Positions 46,844 through 55,037 of a stretch of DNA of 64,000 nucleotides are shown here, in pieces. The DNA comes from Helicobacter felis ATCC 49179. Lineage in GTDB: Bacteria > Campylobacterota > Campylobacteria > Campylobacterales > Helicobacteraceae. The stretch lies in the NCBI RefSeq assembly GCF_000200595.1, contig NC_014810.2, positions 940,311 to 1,004,310 on the forward strand, read 5' to 3'. Numbering within the stretch: the stretch's first letter is position 1; each line of letters starts with the position of its first letter. Below the pieces are notes generated by a model, which saw only the letters and a list, made by a program, of their open reading frames with translations, did not search any database and was not told where the DNA came from. A program made the translations under genes and the position numbers.

Positions 46844-48073
46844 ATGGCAGAAATAAAGAAAGCAACGGGGGTTGTGGATTGGCTAGATCAACGCTTAGGG
46901 GTGAAGAAACTTACCAAAGTGTTGGCAACAGAATATTGGATTCCCAAAAACATTAACTTTTTATGGGCGATGGGGGTGATCTTGCTCACCCTTTTTGGTC
47001 TGTTGGTCATCTCGGGGATTTTCCTTTTAATGTATTATAAACCCGATGCCAAGCTCGCCTATGACAGCGTGAATTTTACCATCATGCAAGAGGTCGCTTA
47101 CGGCTGGCTTTGGCGGCACATCCACGCCACAGCGGCTAGCATGATCTTTGTAATTCTCTATATCCACATGTTTGTAGCGATCTACTATGGCTCTTATAAA
47201 AAGGGTCGGGAGATGATTTGGATTAGTGGCATGCTTTTATTTGTGATCTTTAGTGCAGAGGCCTTTAGTGGCTACATGCTACCTTGGGGGCAGATGAGCT
47301 ATTGGGCAGCCTCTGTTATTACTGAACTTTTTGGCAAAATCCCCGTGATTGGTCCTGACTTGCTCGTGTGGATTAGAGGGAACTATGTCGTAGCCGATGC
47401 GACCCTCACACGCTTTTTTATGTTGCATGTCTTTTTATTGCCTGTAGTGATCTTAACTATTGTGGGCATGCACTTTTATTCCTTGCGTATCCCCCATGTC
47501 AATAACCAAGAGGGCGAAGTGTTAGATTTTGAAGCCGAAGAGAAGAAATTTAAGGAGGGCAAAAAGAAAGAATCTAAAGTCATTCCCTTTTGGCCTGTCT
47601 TCCTCTCCAAAGATATTTTTGTAGTCTGCGCGTTCATGGTCTTTTTCTTTTACTTGGTGTGCTACCACTACGAGTTTGCGATGGATCCTATCAACTTCGA
47701 GCGCGCCAATAGCCTTAAAACCCCGCACCATATTTACCCCGAGTGGTATTTTCTATGGAGCTATGAAGTGCTACGCGGTTTCTTCTTTAATGGCAATTTA
47801 GGACTGGTCGCTTTTGGTGTGGCGCAAGTGATCTTCTTCCTCTTGCCCTTCCTGGATAATAGTCCTGTGGTCAAGCCCGCCCACCAACGCAAGGCGTTTC
47901 AAGTTTGGTTTTGGGTGTTAGTGATTGACATGGTGGTGCTAACCATTTATGGCAAACTCCCCCCCGTGGGCAATAATAAGTATGTGGGCTTTGTGGCTTC
48001 CATCGTCTTTTTGGCTCTCTTCTTTGTGGTCTTACCGCTCATTGCGCGCGCTGAAAAGAAAAGGGGGGCGTAA
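46844..48073 (+). CDS. petB: Cytochrome b subunit PetB of the bc1 complex
   Basis: Inner-membrane cytochrome b of 409 residues with about eight to nine membrane segments, holding two b haems and the quinol sites. Visible are WRHIHATAASMIFVILYIHMF (haem His pair), FSGYMLPWGQMSYWAA, the second haem region FFMLHVFLLPVVI, and the Qo motif PEWYFLWSYEVLR. It follows petA by 10 bases; its stop overlaps the petC start (TAATG). Confidence 0.97.
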   Translation: MAEIKKATGVVDWLDQRLGVKKLTKVLATEYWIPKNINFLWAMGVILLTLFGLLVISGIFLLMYYKPDAKLAYDSVNFTIMQEVAYGWLWRHIHATAASMIFVILYIHMFVAIYYGSYKKGREMIWISGMLLFVIFSAEAFSGYMLPWGQMSYWAASVITELFGKIPVIGPDLLVWIRGNYVVADATLTRFFMLHVFLLPVVILTIVGMHFYSLRIPHVNNQEGEVLDFEAEEKKFKEGKKKESKVIPFWPVFLSKDIFVVCAFMVFFFYLVCYHYEFAMDPINFERANSLKTPHHIYPEWYFLWSYEVLRGFFFNGNLGLVAFGVAQVIFFLLPFLDNSPVVKPAHQRKAFQVWFWVLVIDMVVLTIYGKLPPVGNNKYVGFVASIVFLALFFVVLPLIARAEKKRGA

Positions 48074-48930
48074 TGAAAGAATTGAAGATCTTAGCTATTT
48101 TGGTTGTGGTGATTGGCGCGCTCTATTGGGGTGTGGAGCCCTACGCCCATAGCGTGATGGAGCCCAAAATGCCCCCGGCTGATTTTGCCTTTAAGGATTT
48201 AAAGCCCATTGATTTGAGTAAGGGCGATGCGGCTAAGGGTAAGGATTTAGTCGCGCAAAACTGCGTGGCCTGCCATAGCATTGAAAGCCAAAAAATCCCC
48301 GCCCCTATGGACCATGCGAGTGCTGGAGCAAGCTTTGGGGTTGTGCCCCCCGATCTCTCCCATGTGGGCAGTGTGCTAAACCCCCAATTCTTAGCCCATT
48401 TTATCAAAGACCCTGTCAAGACTGCCAAACTTTCGCATAAATACAAGGACGATAACCCCTATCCCATGCCTGCTTTTGCGCAGTTTAGCGATCAAGACTT
48501 GTCCGACATTGTGGCGTATCTAACTTCTATCGCGCCTAAAAAATTGGAAGATAAAGAAGTCTTTGCTCAAGCCTGCCAGCGTTGCCATAGCATTGCATAC
48601 GACAAAGAGCACGCGCTCAGTGATCCTAAAGACTTGCACCGCTACTTGGGCGCAGAGGTCCCCGATCTCTCTATGATGATTCGCTCGCTCGGGCGCGAAA
48701 AACTCGAGGTCTTTATCAACGATCCTCAAAAACTCTTACCCGGGACAGCCATGCCTAGAGTGGGCTTGAATAAAGAGTCTCAAGAGCAAATTGTCAATTA
48801 CTTAGAAAAGGTGGGCGATAGCAAGAAACACCAAAGAGACGCGCTAGGCATTAAAATCATGGTCTTCTTTGCCGTGATGACCTTGCTTGCCTATGTGTGG
48901 AAACAAAAGGTGTGGCGCGAAGTGCATTAA
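48073..48930 (+). CDS. petC: Cytochrome c1 subunit PetC, dihaem
   Basis: A 285-residue membrane-anchored cytochrome with two CxxCH haem sites, CVACH (64-68) and CQRCH (168-172), hence the dihaem type of Epsilonproteobacteria. An N-terminal anchor (ILAILVVVIGALYWG) and a C-terminal membrane helix (IMVFFAVMTLLAYVW) frame the soluble part. It passes electrons on to a small cytochrome c and the cbb3 oxidase. Last gene of petABC, ending before a strong hairpin. Confidence 0.96.
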   Translation: MKELKILAILVVVIGALYWGVEPYAHSVMEPKMPPADFAFKDLKPIDLSKGDAAKGKDLVAQNCVACHSIESQKIPAPMDHASAGASFGVVPPDLSHVGSVLNPQFLAHFIKDPVKTAKLSHKYKDDNPYPMPAFAQFSDQDLSDIVAYLTSIAPKKLEDKEVFAQACQRCHSIAYDKEHALSDPKDLHRYLGAEVPDLSMMIRSLGREKLEVFINDPQKLLPGTAMPRVGLNKESQEQIVNYLEKVGDSKKHQRDALGIKIMVFFAVMTLLAYVWKQKVWREVH

Positions 48931-48943
48931 AACAAAGGGGGGT

Positions 48944-48971
48944 TAGCGCGCAACGCGCGCTAGAAATTTTT
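48944..48971 (+). terminator. Rho-independent terminator after petC
   Basis: A perfect eight-base-pair stem TAGCGCGC/GCGCGCTA with a three-base loop (48944-48962) is followed by GAAATTTTTT. It would end petABC transcription. The thrC stop codon of the opposite strand lies inside the right arm. Confidence 0.75.
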
Positions 48972-50402
48972 TAACCATGTTTTAATGTAATGTTGTAGGT
49001 CGCTCACACCCACGCGATCCTGATGCACAAGGGGCTTACTTAAGAGCTCTTGCACGCTGGCTGGGGGGGTGATCCCCTCTTTGGCTAAAACTTGTAAAGC
49101 TTCCTGATCGTCTTTGGCTTGTTTGCCTAGAGCTAGGGCGGTGGTGTGGGCAAATTTGCTCCACGAGGCAGTGGAAACCACTACACAGGGTAGGCGACTC
49201 TTAAGGCGTTCGTAAGCATAAAGCGCGGTAGCGGTGTGGGGGTCTGCTAGGTAGTGGTGATCGCCATAAATGCGTGCGATGGTGTCTAAACAATGCGCGT
49301 CATCACAGCTAAACGCCTCAAAATGCGCGCGCAAGCTCTGTAGCTCGCTAGAAGTGAGGGCGTAATATTTTTGATCTTGGAGTTGCTGCATGCACTCCTT
49401 AGTGCGTGCAGAGCCAAAGAGAGCAAACAGCAGGCGTTCCACATTGGAACTTTTGAGAATGTCCATGGCTGGGGAGGGGGTTTTGAGCAAACTACGGGAG
49501 CGCAGATCATAAACCCCTGTATTAAAAAACTCGGTGAGCACATCATTAGCATTAGACACCACGCTGATTTTTTCCACAGGTAAGCCCATCGCTTTAGCAT
49601 AGAACGCGCCTAGAGCGTTGCCAAAATTCCCGCTAGGAATGAGAATTTTAATAGGATCGCTATAGGTAATCGTCCTTTGGCGCACCAACTCCAAATATCC
49701 CCAAATGTGATAGACCATCTGGAAGATGATACGCCCAAAATTGATCGAATTGGCTACGCTCAAATGCAAGTCTTTTTGAGCTAAATGTGCTTGAAAAGAT
49801 TCATCGGCTAAAAGGGCTTTAAGCGCGCTTTGAGCGTCATCAAAATTTCCCTCCAATCCGACTACCTTGAGATTGGGTGCGTCCATGCTCTGCATTTGCA
49901 AAGCTTGGATTAGGCTTGTACCCTCAGCTGGATACAAACAAAAGACGTAGGTATTAGGCAGATTAGCAAAGCTAGCCAAAGTCGCTGGACCTGTATCCCC
50001 GCTAGTGGCCACCATAATGAGATACTTTTCATCGCGCGCTTGAGCCAATCCTGAGAGCAACACCCCAAAGGGCTGGAGTGCCATGTCTTTAAAAGCTAGA
50101 GTGGGGCCATGAAAAAGTTCTAAGACATGCAGGGTGGGTTTAAGCGTGCGCAAAGGGGCAAGAGCCTCAAAGGCATGATAACGATCGAGAGCTACTTCTA
50201 AGAGATCGGGATCAAGATCAAGTTCTAGGACCTGAAAGAGTGTGCGGGCTAGTTGGGTGTAATTCAAGTTTAGATAGCCTGAAAAGTCTATTTGGGGCAG
50301 ACTTTGAGGGGCACAAAGCCCGCTACTTTGAGCCGGATTGAGTAGAGAATCTGTAAAGCTACCTAGAGAATGGGCATCTCGTGTATCTATCATGTGTGCC
50401 AT
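48960..50402 (-). CDS. thrC: Threonine synthase ThrC
   Basis: ThrC converts O-phosphohomoserine to threonine with PLP. The 480-residue long-form enzyme has the PLP lysine motif HGPTLAFKDMALQPFG, VATSGDTGPATLASF, SINFGRIIFQM and IPSGNFGNALGAFYAK. ATG 50402 has AAGGA at a good distance; two later in-frame ATG codons are possible. Divergent from the CMAH-like gene; convergent with petC, with the stop codon inside the terminator stem. Confidence 0.96.
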   Translation of the reverse strand: MAHMIDTRDAHSLGSFTDSLLNPAQSSGLCAPQSLPQIDFSGYLNLNYTQLARTLFQVLELDLDPDLLEVALDRYHAFEALAPLRTLKPTLHVLELFHGPTLAFKDMALQPFGVLLSGLAQARDEKYLIMVATSGDTGPATLASFANLPNTYVFCLYPAEGTSLIQALQMQSMDAPNLKVVGLEGNFDDAQSALKALLADESFQAHLAQKDLHLSVANSINFGRIIFQMVYHIWGYLELVRQRTITYSDPIKILIPSGNFGNALGAFYAKAMGLPVEKISVVSNANDVLTEFFNTGVYDLRSRSLLKTPSPAMDILKSSNVERLLFALFGSARTKECMQQLQDQKYYALTSSELQSLRAHFEAFSCDDAHCLDTIARIYGDHHYLADPHTATALYAYERLKSRLPCVVVSTASWSKFAHTTALALGKQAKDDQEALQVLAKEGITPPASVQELLSKPLVHQDRVGVSDLQHYIKTWLKNF

Positions 50403-50445
50403 GTTTTTTCCTTTATGCGTGGGGATAATTTGGCAATAACTTTAG

Positions 50446-50451
50446 TATAAT
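50446..50451 (+). promoter_or_regulatory. Predicted -10 box of the CMAH-like gene
   Basis: TTTAGTATAATAGCCC gives a perfect TATAAT 31 bases before the ATG at 50482, in the short divergent gap with thrC. GGAG follows as the ribosome site. Confidence 0.55.
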
Positions 50452-50481
50452 AGCCCTTTATTTTCAGCCTATGGAGTGTCT

Positions 50482-52176
50482 ATGTCCGCTTTGCCGCCTA
50501 AAAAAGCTTCTTCTGCGCCCGCAGCAATCAAATTGCGCCGTGTGGGGCTTTTTGAAACAGCTACCAATACTCAGAGTCTCTCTGTAAGGGGTTTGCTAGA
50601 AGGCGTTAATGACATGGGAAATTTCATTGTCAATATGAAAAAACATGTCAAAATGGGCGAAAAGCCAGAGGTGAATTGGATCATTGACACCATTTGCGAT
50701 CACAGAGGGGATAAACTCTTACACAAAAGTGGCATCGCCTCATGCCCGCATTGTGCATGGAATCTCCATCTTAACACTTTAAGCTATGACAATGGACGCA
50801 AAAAACAACCCCTCAAATACCGCCTAGAGGGGCGCACCCTCCAAATAGAAACTTCTACAGATTTAGCCAACCCCTATCAATCCAGTTTTAAGGGAGACTT
50901 TAAAATCCGCTATCTCAACCACGCCTGTTTGTATATTGAAGCAGGAGGGGTTAAATTCATCACCGATCCATGGTTGCTAGGTCCTGCTTTTTTAGGGGGA
51001 GGCTATTTAGAAAAAGCGAGTTGTAAAGAAGCGGTGCATTGCTTGGTGCAGGCAGATTTTATTTTTATTTCCTCAAATCGTTCTAGTTGTTTGCACCCCC
51101 AAACTTTAGCTTTTGTGCCTAAGAGTAAGCCTTTTATCGTGGGCAATTTTCCCTCTAAGAGTGTGGTGCGCGCGCTCAAAAACTTAGGTTTTTCTAATAT
51201 CTTTCCTTTGGAGTTTCAAGAAATTTATGAGTTTAACTCTTCTTTTCAATTTAGTGTGTTGAAAGCCGGGGATGGTTCTGAGGAATGCGGGCTGTATTTG
51301 TGTCTTTGTGGGCATGATGTGCTCATCAATCCCTATTCTAATTACATCAACCGCTTTAATTTGCCCAGTGGATTAACCTTGCTCTGCACCGCTTTTTTTG
51401 GAGAAACCTCTGGCTTCCCCTTTTGTATCGATAATTATAACGATCAAGAAAAAAAGGCTCTACATAACGCGCATTTAGAAGGGCTTAAACAGCAACTAGA
51501 GAATCTCATCAATATCACTCAACCTGCTTATGTTTTGCCCATTGCAACACCCTATATTCACGAGCGCGAACCCGCTCTAAAAGTTAGCAATACCTTTAAT
51601 GATGTGCAAGAGTGTAAAAAGATTTGCGATCTCTACAGCCGCACGCACCGCGAAACTCCTGTCAAATGTTTGACCCCTACCGATGATCTCACTTTGGAGT
51701 TTAAAGTCGCTGATATGGTGCAGTGGAAAGAGGATATTCATGTTCTTAAAAAAGAGGTCCCCGTCAAATACGCCCAATTCTACGCCAAGACTTTTACTTA
51801 TGAACCTCAAAAACTCATGGGTTTTCTCAAGCTTGCTGGCTATAAAGCTAATCAAATTGTGAGTTTCATTCCCACTAACGAAAACTTTGAACAGGTTGTC
51901 GCCCCCATTGTGGAGGCTAATTTTGCTACCCAAAGTTTTAAGGTGATCCCTAAAAGCGTGCTCATCGAGTCCGCACAGGGGTATCGCGTGATGCAGCTAC
52001 GGGTGCGCAAAGAAATTTTAGCCTGCGTTATAGAAAATCACCTCCCCTTTGAGGAGATGCTACGAGGTTTTCATTGCCGTATCAAGCGCAACCCTAACGC
52101 TTACGAAGCCAATTTTTGGCATCATTTTAGCCATCTTTACAGCTCCCCCAAGGCTTATAGCGTAACTTTGGGATAA
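50482..52176 (+). CDS. CMP-Neu5Ac hydroxylase-like (CMAH-like) protein with degenerate metal sites
   Basis: A 564-residue soluble protein that aligns by eye with vertebrate CMP-N-acetylneuraminate hydroxylase over its length: Rieske-like N-domain (about 18-130), then a metallo-beta-lactamase-like domain with IRYLNHACLYIEAGG, TDPWLLGPAF (161-170), SGFP (310-313), and a C-terminal domain ending GFHCRIKRNPNAYEANFWHHF. The Rieske-like ligands are Cys72-x-His74 and Cys88-x-His90-Cys91, so the last ligand is Cys instead of His. The metal motif HxHxDH is replaced by residues 198-203 SNRSSC, and the later ligand Asp by Tyr285. It may be a repurposed or non-catalytic relative. ATG 50482 with GGAG upstream. 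Function unknown. Confidence 0.8.
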   Translation: MSALPPKKASSAPAAIKLRRVGLFETATNTQSLSVRGLLEGVNDMGNFIVNMKKHVKMGEKPEVNWIIDTICDHRGDKLLHKSGIASCPHCAWNLHLNTLSYDNGRKKQPLKYRLEGRTLQIETSTDLANPYQSSFKGDFKIRYLNHACLYIEAGGVKFITDPWLLGPAFLGGGYLEKASCKEAVHCLVQADFIFISSNRSSCLHPQTLAFVPKSKPFIVGNFPSKSVVRALKNLGFSNIFPLEFQEIYEFNSSFQFSVLKAGDGSEECGLYLCLCGHDVLINPYSNYINRFNLPSGLTLLCTAFFGETSGFPFCIDNYNDQEKKALHNAHLEGLKQQLENLINITQPAYVLPIATPYIHEREPALKVSNTFNDVQECKKICDLYSRTHRETPVKCLTPTDDLTLEFKVADMVQWKEDIHVLKKEVPVKYAQFYAKTFTYEPQKLMGFLKLAGYKANQIVSFIPTNENFEQVVAPIVEANFATQSFKVIPKSVLIESAQGYRVMQLRVRKEILACVIENHLPFEEMLRGFHCRIKRNPNAYEANFWHHFSHLYSSPKAYSVTLG

Positions 52177-52198
52177 GATTTAGCTAGAAGGCACTCCA

Positions 52199-52750
52199 TC
52201 AATTTTTGCAATAGCCATTTTGATAGCATCGCTTTTTTAGCTCATCAAAACTTATAGTAGGATCGCCTAGGATGCTAAGATGGCGTTTTTGAGGATCATC
52301 GCGGGGTTGGCGGTAAAAAATCCATGTGCGCACAGGGTGTTTGTCCTCTTTGGAGTTAAAAACTTGCTCGCTAAATTGGTGCAGGTAAAAATTTTCTTGC
52401 AATAACCTAAAAGTGAAGTAGGTTTTATAATAAAAGTCATTTGCATAGTAGCCCTGTTCGATGGTTAAGTAGGGAAATTTATACGCTAAATCCATCTTAA
52501 CATCTTTGCCCTTGCTAACAGCGCATAGGGCGGGTAAGCGTTGTTGGTTGCGCTGGAAACGCACACAAACGATATCCGGCTTATCAGGGGTGTTTTTATA
52601 AAAAATCTCTTTACTAAAGTTGTAATGCTTGTTGCCCACATCAAAGGACAAAAGGTCTTGGGTTTGCTTTTTTAAATTATGCGTATATAGTTGTTGCGTG
52701 TTTGTAGCGTACAATAGACTCAAAAACGCCCACCCTAAAAACTTTTTCAT
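52199..52750 (-). CDS. Secreted hypothetical protein, tandem paralogue A
   Basis: A 183-residue exported protein of unknown function with a signal peptide (MKKFLGWAFLSLLYA). It shares its whole build with the next gene upstream: NLKKQTQDLLSF, YKFPYLTIE, FYLHQFSEQVF, DKHPVRTWIFYRQPRDD and a C-terminal CYQNGYCKN. Four cysteines (in CVRF, ALCAV and the final pair) are conserved between both, suggesting two disulfides. ATG 52750 has AAGGAG ahead. Downstream copy of the pair; only 26 bases separate them. Convergent with the CMAH-like gene. Confidence 0.8.
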   Translation of the reverse strand: MKKFLGWAFLSLLYATNTQQLYTHNLKKQTQDLLSFDVGNKHYNFSKEIFYKNTPDKPDIVCVRFQRNQQRLPALCAVSKGKDVKMDLAYKFPYLTIEQGYYANDFYYKTYFTFRLLQENFYLHQFSEQVFNSKEDKHPVRTWIFYRQPRDDPQKRHLSILGDPTISFDELKKRCYQNGYCKN

Positions 52751-52776
52751 CCTTCACTCCTTAGAAAACCAAACCA

Positions 52777-53325
52777 TCAGTCTATACAATAACCATTGCG
52801 GCGACACTGCGCTTCTAACCTATTATAAAAACCATCTTTGAGATCCTTTAAAGTCATAAGATGGCGTTTTTTGGAATCATCGCGGGGTTGGCGGTAAAAA
52901 ATCCATGTACGCGTGGGGTGTTTATCTCCTTTAGACCTAAAGCTTTGTTGACTAAATTGGTGCAGATAAAAAGTCTTGTCCACTAATTTAAGCGTGGTGT
53001 AGTAGGTGTAATAAATGCCATCTCTTTCATACCCGCCCGACTCGATAGTCAGATAGGGAAATTTGTAGACCACATCTATTTGCGTGCCCGCGCTTGCGCA
53101 CAACTGGGACAAGAGGACTTGATTGTGCCGAATTAACATGCAGATTTTAAGAGGAATGTCCAAAGATTTGTCATAAGTTGTCTCTTTGCTAAAGCTGTAA
53201 CGATCGTCTTTGACATTAAAAGAGAGAAGGTCTTGAATTTGTATTTTTAGATTGCGCATGTTTGATTGTGTATCTGCAGCGTGCAATAGACCAAGTAGCA
53301 CCAACATACCTAAGAAGTTTTTCAT
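52777..53325 (-). CDS. Secreted hypothetical protein, tandem paralogue B
   Basis: A 182-residue exported protein of the same unknown family, with signal peptide MKNFLGMLVLLGLLHA from ATG 53325; upstream in-frame codons add an unlikely leader. Shared blocks: NLKIQIQDLLSF, VYKFPYLTIESGGY, FYLHQFSQQSF, DKHPTRTWIFYRQPRDD, and CRRNGYC. The four cysteines match paralogue A. Over the block encoding RTWIFYRQPRDD the two genes are almost identical in DNA, so duplication is recent or kept alike by conversion. Lies 53 bases after the DUF262 gene. Confidence 0.8.
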   Translation of the reverse strand: MKNFLGMLVLLGLLHAADTQSNMRNLKIQIQDLLSFNVKDDRYSFSKETTYDKSLDIPLKICMLIRHNQVLLSQLCASAGTQIDVVYKFPYLTIESGGYERDGIYYTYYTTLKLVDKTFYLHQFSQQSFRSKGDKHPTRTWIFYRQPRDDSKKRHLMTLKDLKDGFYNRLEAQCRRNGYCID

Positions 53326-53378
53326 CTCCATGTCCTCAATGCATTTGAAACACTTGTTATAGAATCTTAACCTTTGGA

Positions 53379-55034
53379 TCAAGTAAGTTTTTTAATCGCT
53401 TCTAAGATTTTCTGCGCGCGCATTTGCAAAAACGCGTCATAATTTTCTAGCACATGCAGATCGTTTAAATCTATTAAATGGGTGGCTAGGGTTTGCTCTA
53501 AATGGGGGTTGTTTTGCTGATATTTTTGAATATATTGCTTAGGGGGCGTGTCTTTAATGGCTTGATTTAGGCGCGCGTCAATGAGGGTCATATTGGCGAT
53601 CACATCCGTGTTGTCCTTAAAACCAATATGTTTGAGGTGATTTTTAGGGAAGAAGTGGTGCAGGTTTCTTTTTTGCCTGATCTGTATAAAGAGATTGTCT
53701 AAAACCACTTTGCTATTGTTGTCAAAATTTTTAGGCTCTAAGGTGGCTAACACGCACAAAACCCCTCTTTGTAATCCACTTTTGACATTGAGCTTTTCCT
53801 CTGTTAAAAACTCTTTAGTGATCGTGTAAAAGGGGAGCTCTTCTTTAAAATTGATACGATTTTCTTGATAAATGTGCTCAACCAAGCCTAATTGCTTAAG
53901 CAGGGTATCGCCTACTATCTTGCTACTAAAAAACGCGCCCCTAAAGAAAAGCCGTCTTAAATTAGCGATTTGATTCGCATTGGGACTTTTATGCTCACTG
54001 AGGGCAAAGAAATACGCTATAAGCATTAAAGAGCCCACAGAAGGCAAAAAGTCAAAGGAGGGGATTTTAAGATCGTGCTTTAAAAACTGGGCAGCGTTCT
54101 TAAAACAAGGAGCGACAAAGTCCCACTGCTCTTGCACCACCTTTGGGTCTAGTTTTAAGAGAGTGGGGATGGAAATCTTTTCTGTGAGATTGCCAGATGC
54201 TTTATAACGCACCAAATAAGAGAGAAGTTGTAAAATCACCACGGATTGTTTTTTATCAAATCCGTAATCTAGGTGTTCTAACTCTTCGTTGAGATTTTGG
54301 AACTTTTCCTCTAAATCAAAGCCTTTTTCCACAATAAAAGTTTGGGTAGAGTCGGCTTCTGGAGGCATGTAGAATTTAGCGCACAGAACCTCAAAACTGC
54401 TTAGTTTTGTGCCTCCCGTATTGATGCGCGAAAAGATTTCAATGATCTCTTCTAGGGGGGTGTCTGTGATCTCAATAATGGGGAAGCGGTAATCCTCAAT
54501 CTTTTGTTTAAATTTATCAAATTGGCGCGCGGCTTCGATGCTTAATTGGTATGTTTCTTGAATATCCAGAATGCTTTGGTTGAACAAATCATAGACACGC
54601 ACGACCTGCGCGGTGATTTCTTCTTTAGGATTTTTAGCAAAGCAATACTCCCCGTTTTCATTAGGCTCTATGCCTAGTAAAATATCTTGATAATTCTCAA
54701 CAATCTTAGCACTTTTGCGCACCTGCAAACCCTGATAGACTAAAAAGAGAGCGGTCATGCGTTGCTGACCATCGAGGATATAATGCACGGATTCATTGGG
54801 ATCGGGCTCAATGAGCGCGCAACTCTCAATCTCACGGCATGCCTGTAGCTTTTCTTTGGTTTTCCATAAAACAAAGCTTCCAGTAGGAAAGCCCCGTAAA
54901 ATGCTATCGATAAAACCGGCGACCTGTTCTTTTTTCCACACAAAATCGCGTTGGAAACGCGGGATTTGGTATTCTCCCTTGTGCAAGAGAGAAACAATTT
55001 CTCTGAATGTCTTCTCTACATAGCTACAGGGCAT
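53379..55034 (-). CDS. DUF262-DUF1524 fusion protein (GmrSD-like defence family)
   Basis: A 551-residue cytoplasmic protein. The N-terminal DUF262 domain (ParB/sulfiredoxin-like nucleotidase fold) has QIPRFQRDFVWKKEQV and the motif DGQQR (88-92). The C-terminal DUF1524 His-Me finger nuclease-like domain has LHHFFPKNHL with His459/His460 and NMTLIDARLNQAI. This pairing in one chain is the build of GmrSD-type enzymes that cut modified phage DNA; that role is inferred. The gene starts three bases after the flgE2 stop and so may ride on the flagellar transcript, an odd place for a defence gene. Confidence 0.85.
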   Translation of the reverse strand: MPCSYVEKTFREIVSLLHKGEYQIPRFQRDFVWKKEQVAGFIDSILRGFPTGSFVLWKTKEKLQACREIESCALIEPDPNESVHYILDGQQRMTALFLVYQGLQVRKSAKIVENYQDILLGIEPNENGEYCFAKNPKEEITAQVVRVYDLFNQSILDIQETYQLSIEAARQFDKFKQKIEDYRFPIIEITDTPLEEIIEIFSRINTGGTKLSSFEVLCAKFYMPPEADSTQTFIVEKGFDLEEKFQNLNEELEHLDYGFDKKQSVVILQLLSYLVRYKASGNLTEKISIPTLLKLDPKVVQEQWDFVAPCFKNAAQFLKHDLKIPSFDFLPSVGSLMLIAYFFALSEHKSPNANQIANLRRLFFRGAFFSSKIVGDTLLKQLGLVEHIYQENRINFKEELPFYTITKEFLTEEKLNVKSGLQRGVLCVLATLEPKNFDNNSKVVLDNLFIQIRQKRNLHHFFPKNHLKHIGFKDNTDVIANMTLIDARLNQAIKDTPPKQYIQKYQQNNPHLEQTLATHLIDLNDLHVLENYDAFLQMRAQKILEAIKKLT

Positions 55035-55037
55035 GTT

